In this document: positions 61,301-64,000 of the stretch, one piece after another
How positions within the stretch are numbered: position 1 is the first letter of the stretch
Layout: each line of letters begins with the position of its first letter
Assembly: GCA_950295325.1 (NCBI GenBank)
Contig: OX485806.1
Coordinates: 20,894,001 to 20,958,000 of the forward strand
Source of the DNA: Polytrichum commune
Taxonomy: Eukaryota; Streptophyta; Polytrichopsida; Polytrichales; Polytrichaceae
Reading direction: 5' to 3'
DNA length: 64,000 bases
Made by a program: the position numbers and the translations under genes
The notes under the pieces: generated by a model
Databases searched by the model: none
Told to the model about the DNA's origin: nothing
The model's input: the letters and a program-made list of their open reading frames with translations, nothing else

Positions 61301-64000
61301 GGTACTATATAATCTCACTTTGAGCTTGGGTGCTTCAGGTTTTCCGTCACACAATGTTTGGACCTGAAGGTCGACCTCAACACTGCTGTGCTTGGCTAGG
61401 CCTAGCTTGCGCATTTCCAGACAATGCACACCCTAATGTGCCAGATGAGGTCTGGTCATGCTTTCCCATCTGTCATGCAAGAATTGTTGATTATGGGATG
61501 CTTTGTTTTGGCATTGGTGGTTAATGTTATACTGCTATGTTCATTGTGTAACAGCTGCCGAAATTCGCTCGAGATGCTGTTTCGTATGCAGAGCAACTGC
61601 TTGATTCAGTCATGGGAGGCCTGGAAGGTTTGATCAACATCTTAGATTCAGAAGGAGGATATGGTTCACTTGACAATAAGGTCAGTGCCCCTATCTTGTC
61701 CAGCCAGAGGAGCAATCATTGAGCCCTTTTTTTGAAAGTGTTGTTGTTGTAAATGACCAGAGTGAGCAACTTAATCAAGCAAAGACACTTATACCATATC
61801 TTAGTCCTTAGTCAATTATTTCTCTACGGTCTTGAGTGGGCTGGCCTGTGCTATTACCTCTGATAATGCCGCTGTCATATGTGCAGCTTCTTTTAGAGCA
61901 GGCTGCATTGCGCTTAAACCAATTATCAAGAACTGGCATGACTGGTGTCAAGATGGCCAATGGGAACGTTGAGTTTCCCCTACCTGGTTTTGAAAGTGAA
62001 CCCATCCACAGAGACTCAATCAAAATGTAAGTTGGGAACCTAGAAATGTATTGAAATGTGGCTTGTAGGTCTCACATGAATGTTCATTTCCAATATTTTA
62101 TCCTGCTGTCTCACTGCTAGAATAAAATTGCTCTTGTGAATGCAGGTTGGAGGCAGCAGTCCAGAGACTCACTAGTCTTTGTTCAGTGCTTAATGAGATG
62201 GAGCCTTTGCGTGTCCTCAACCACATGTTTGTACCACGGGAGGTACATGTTTCTGCTGACCTGGGTGGTATGATTTATGTGGTACAGGGAAATTTACTAG
62301 ATAGGCAGTTGAAGTTGCAACTGCTGAGTGCTTAAATGGTTTTGAAATCACTGTATAATTTGTGCATTCTTATTCCATTGACGTGGTTGCAGTACTTGAG
62401 GGATCGAGTTGTGAAAAACTTTCGGACACGGTTAGCTAGTATAATTATGGTGGATGGTGATCTTCAACGACCATCTGTTGTGGAGGCTCGGCTGCAGCGA
62501 CACATGAGCATTGTGCATCTTGTGGAACAACATGTACAGTTGGACCTAACACGAGGTGTGCGGGAGGTTCTCCTAACTGAGTCCTTTGCACGTCATATGC
62601 AAGACTTGCACCCTGATGATCGAGAAGTTGGAGCAGGTGGTGATGCTGTGTGCACAATCACAGATTGGTATGTGGAGAACTTGCTAAAAGATGCAAAAGC
62701 GTCAGGAGTCATATTCTCTCCCTTGGATAAGTGTTTTAGAAGCACAAGGCCTATTGGACGTGTGGCTGCAGAGTCGGTTGCAGATTTAGCGGAGCTGAAG
62801 GCATTTGTGAGGATCTTTGGTCCTTATGGTGTTGATAAGCTATGCGATAGCTTGGTGGCACAGCTCACAGCACTTACAGACACTCTTGATACTTTCTTAC
62901 GCTCAAATAAAGAGGTGCTGGAATCATTAGCTGGGAACATACACAGTCAACTGCACCGAGAGAATATGTTGCAGGAGTTGCAAGAGTTGGGAACTTTGAT
63001 GTCAAACACATTGCGTATTGGTCACATGCTTAGCATGCGTGCTCTCCTAGCCGAGGCCACAGCCCAGGTCTTGAGGACCAATACTCCTCTTTTATTCTCC
63101 CTCTTGACAGATTTTTCAAAGCATGCTCCAAAATCAATTCCTGAAAAACCAAATCTCCTGCGGTTGAAAGCTGTTGCTAGTCGAGTTGGTGCTATTGATG
63201 TTGAAGAAGGAGATGCTGTTATGATACATGGCATTTTGAGTAACATGGAAGGAGCTGGTGATCAGACGTGGGCGCTCCTACCTTTCCTATTTGTGTCATG
63301 TATAACCTCAAACATTTGGACTGCCACCACCTTCAGCATCCACACGGGTGGTTTTACCACTAATGTCCATTGCTTGGCAAGGTATTTCTCTCATACCTCA
63401 CATAATGGATATCCTGAGTACAACCTTCAGCTTCACTTGTTTCTGTTAGGGATTTTAGTCTATCGGTGCCATAGAATGTCATGGAGATGTTCTTTTATCA
63501 GGCTCATCTTTTCACTGCACCTGAAATTGATTGGAAGAGAAATGGTTTGGACAGGTGTATAAATGCTGTTATGGTTGCAAATGAATGGGTACGGGCGGAA
63601 CGAAAAGAGATGCAAAGGCAAGCATCAGATCCAGGGAGCAGAAGCATGCGGGGAGATGGTTCCCAAGTTCAAAGTGCAGAGAGTCCTGCAGATGTGGAAA
63701 TAAGCATAAAGGCTTCTATGAAAACTTTTCTGCAGTGTGCTGTTGCCACAGTCCTTGAAGCCTGGGATGATGCACACAGGTCTGATTTTGCATCAGTTTT
63801 TTAGTTTCTGCTTTAGACCCTTCTAAACATATACTTTAAAGCACTCCATATAAGTGCGAATTTGGCTTCACTTAGCATTTTGCTGTCATGACATTTCATT
63901 ATAAGCATAGCTAAGAATATTCTCAAAGGTATCTCATGTTTCCGTAGGAATGCCCATGTCTTGAGGACTGTTGACAACTTTTGTGTACAATCATGTTTTT
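55366..64000 (+). CDS. NAP1: NAP1-like subunit of the SCAR/WAVE complex (3' end outside window)
   Basis: Nck-associated protein 1 (plant NAP1/GNARLED) is a scaffold of the SCAR/WAVE complex that activates ARP2/3 actin nucleation at membranes. Exons: 55366-55797, 55977-56051, 56203-56283, 56763-56843, 56959-57041, 57522-57606, 57898-58023, 58375-58482, 58616-58660, 58816-58958, 59187-59319, 59652-59762, 59942-60020, 60180-60373, 60835-60980, 61149-61230, 61339-61449, 61555-61680, 61887-62026, 62146-62242, 62393-63381, 63555-63779; a 23rd may start near 63948. All phases fit, giving about 1230 residues, most of the usual 1300-1400. Recognisable plant NAP1 segments include FMDLFCAFVRVNLLADK, DDLNFVSPRIGE, YLSPYHPRYP, LLKQEIGRMLLFF, DPTIGFLLDGLDRL, SSRSPINIRHLDKATVS, GPEGRPQHCCAWL, MGGLEGLINILDSEGGYG and WYVENLLKDAKASGVIFSP. 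Exon 5 ends in a GC donor. The N-terminal 70 residues are not conserved in my reading. No disrupting change is seen. Confidence 0.97.

Overview
This is plant nuclear DNA. It holds four intron-rich, highly conserved eukaryotic genes separated by long AT-rich intergenic stretches full of DNA-transposon relics. Two of the genes (an ECA3-type Ca2+-ATPase and a SCAR/WAVE-complex NAP1) read as their land-plant versions along their whole length. No operon-like packing, bacterial promoters or organellar genes are seen. The transposon mix (PIF/Harbinger, a piggyBac-like relic, a pogo/Tigger-like relic, a Mutator-like foldback) and the divergence from angiosperm proteins suggest a non-seed or otherwise non-angiosperm land plant. 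That placement is inference only.

Layout: 1-1.6 kb is featureless. From 1.8 to 13.6 kb on + lies a complete 34-exon ECA3 gene; its exons sum to 3006 nt with no frame break (1001 aa). Convergent to it, 15.3-20.5 kb on -, is an 8-exon XRCC2 (RAD51-paralogue) gene. A foldback element (14664-15297) fills the gap and starts 17 bp beyond the XRCC2 stop. From 20.5 to 38.5 kb is a gene desert with a decayed piggyBac-like transposase (23.0-23.9 kb), a 4.85 kb TIR-bounded element of unknown family (24604-29457), a two-ORF PIF/Harbinger element (30919-34596) and a 1.1 kb long-TIR Mutator-like foldback with an 11-bp target duplication (34854-35954). From 38.5 to 45.4 kb on - is a 6-exon homologue of the INO80-complex subunit NFRKB, whose first intron carries tandem copies of the end of exon 1. 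From 45.4 to 55.3 kb is a second desert: a degenerate repeat family, an array of about ten stem-loops with a constant loop and covarying stems (46547-46886), a pogo/Tigger-like deletion derivative (48792-49870) and two small inverted-repeat elements. From 55.4 kb to the right edge on + is a NAP1 gene, 22 exons modelled (about 1230 residues), truncated by the window.

The four genes have unrelated housekeeping roles (Ca2+/Mn2+ pumping into endomembranes, homologous recombination, chromatin remodelling, actin nucleation) and there is no sign that they form a module. The observations most worth follow-up are the covarying hairpin array, the unclassified TIR-bounded element, the exon-end duplications in the NFRKB-like intron 1, and the foldback abutting the XRCC2 stop. 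No similarity search could be run; family calls rest on recognition of motifs and full-length reading of the spliced exons.
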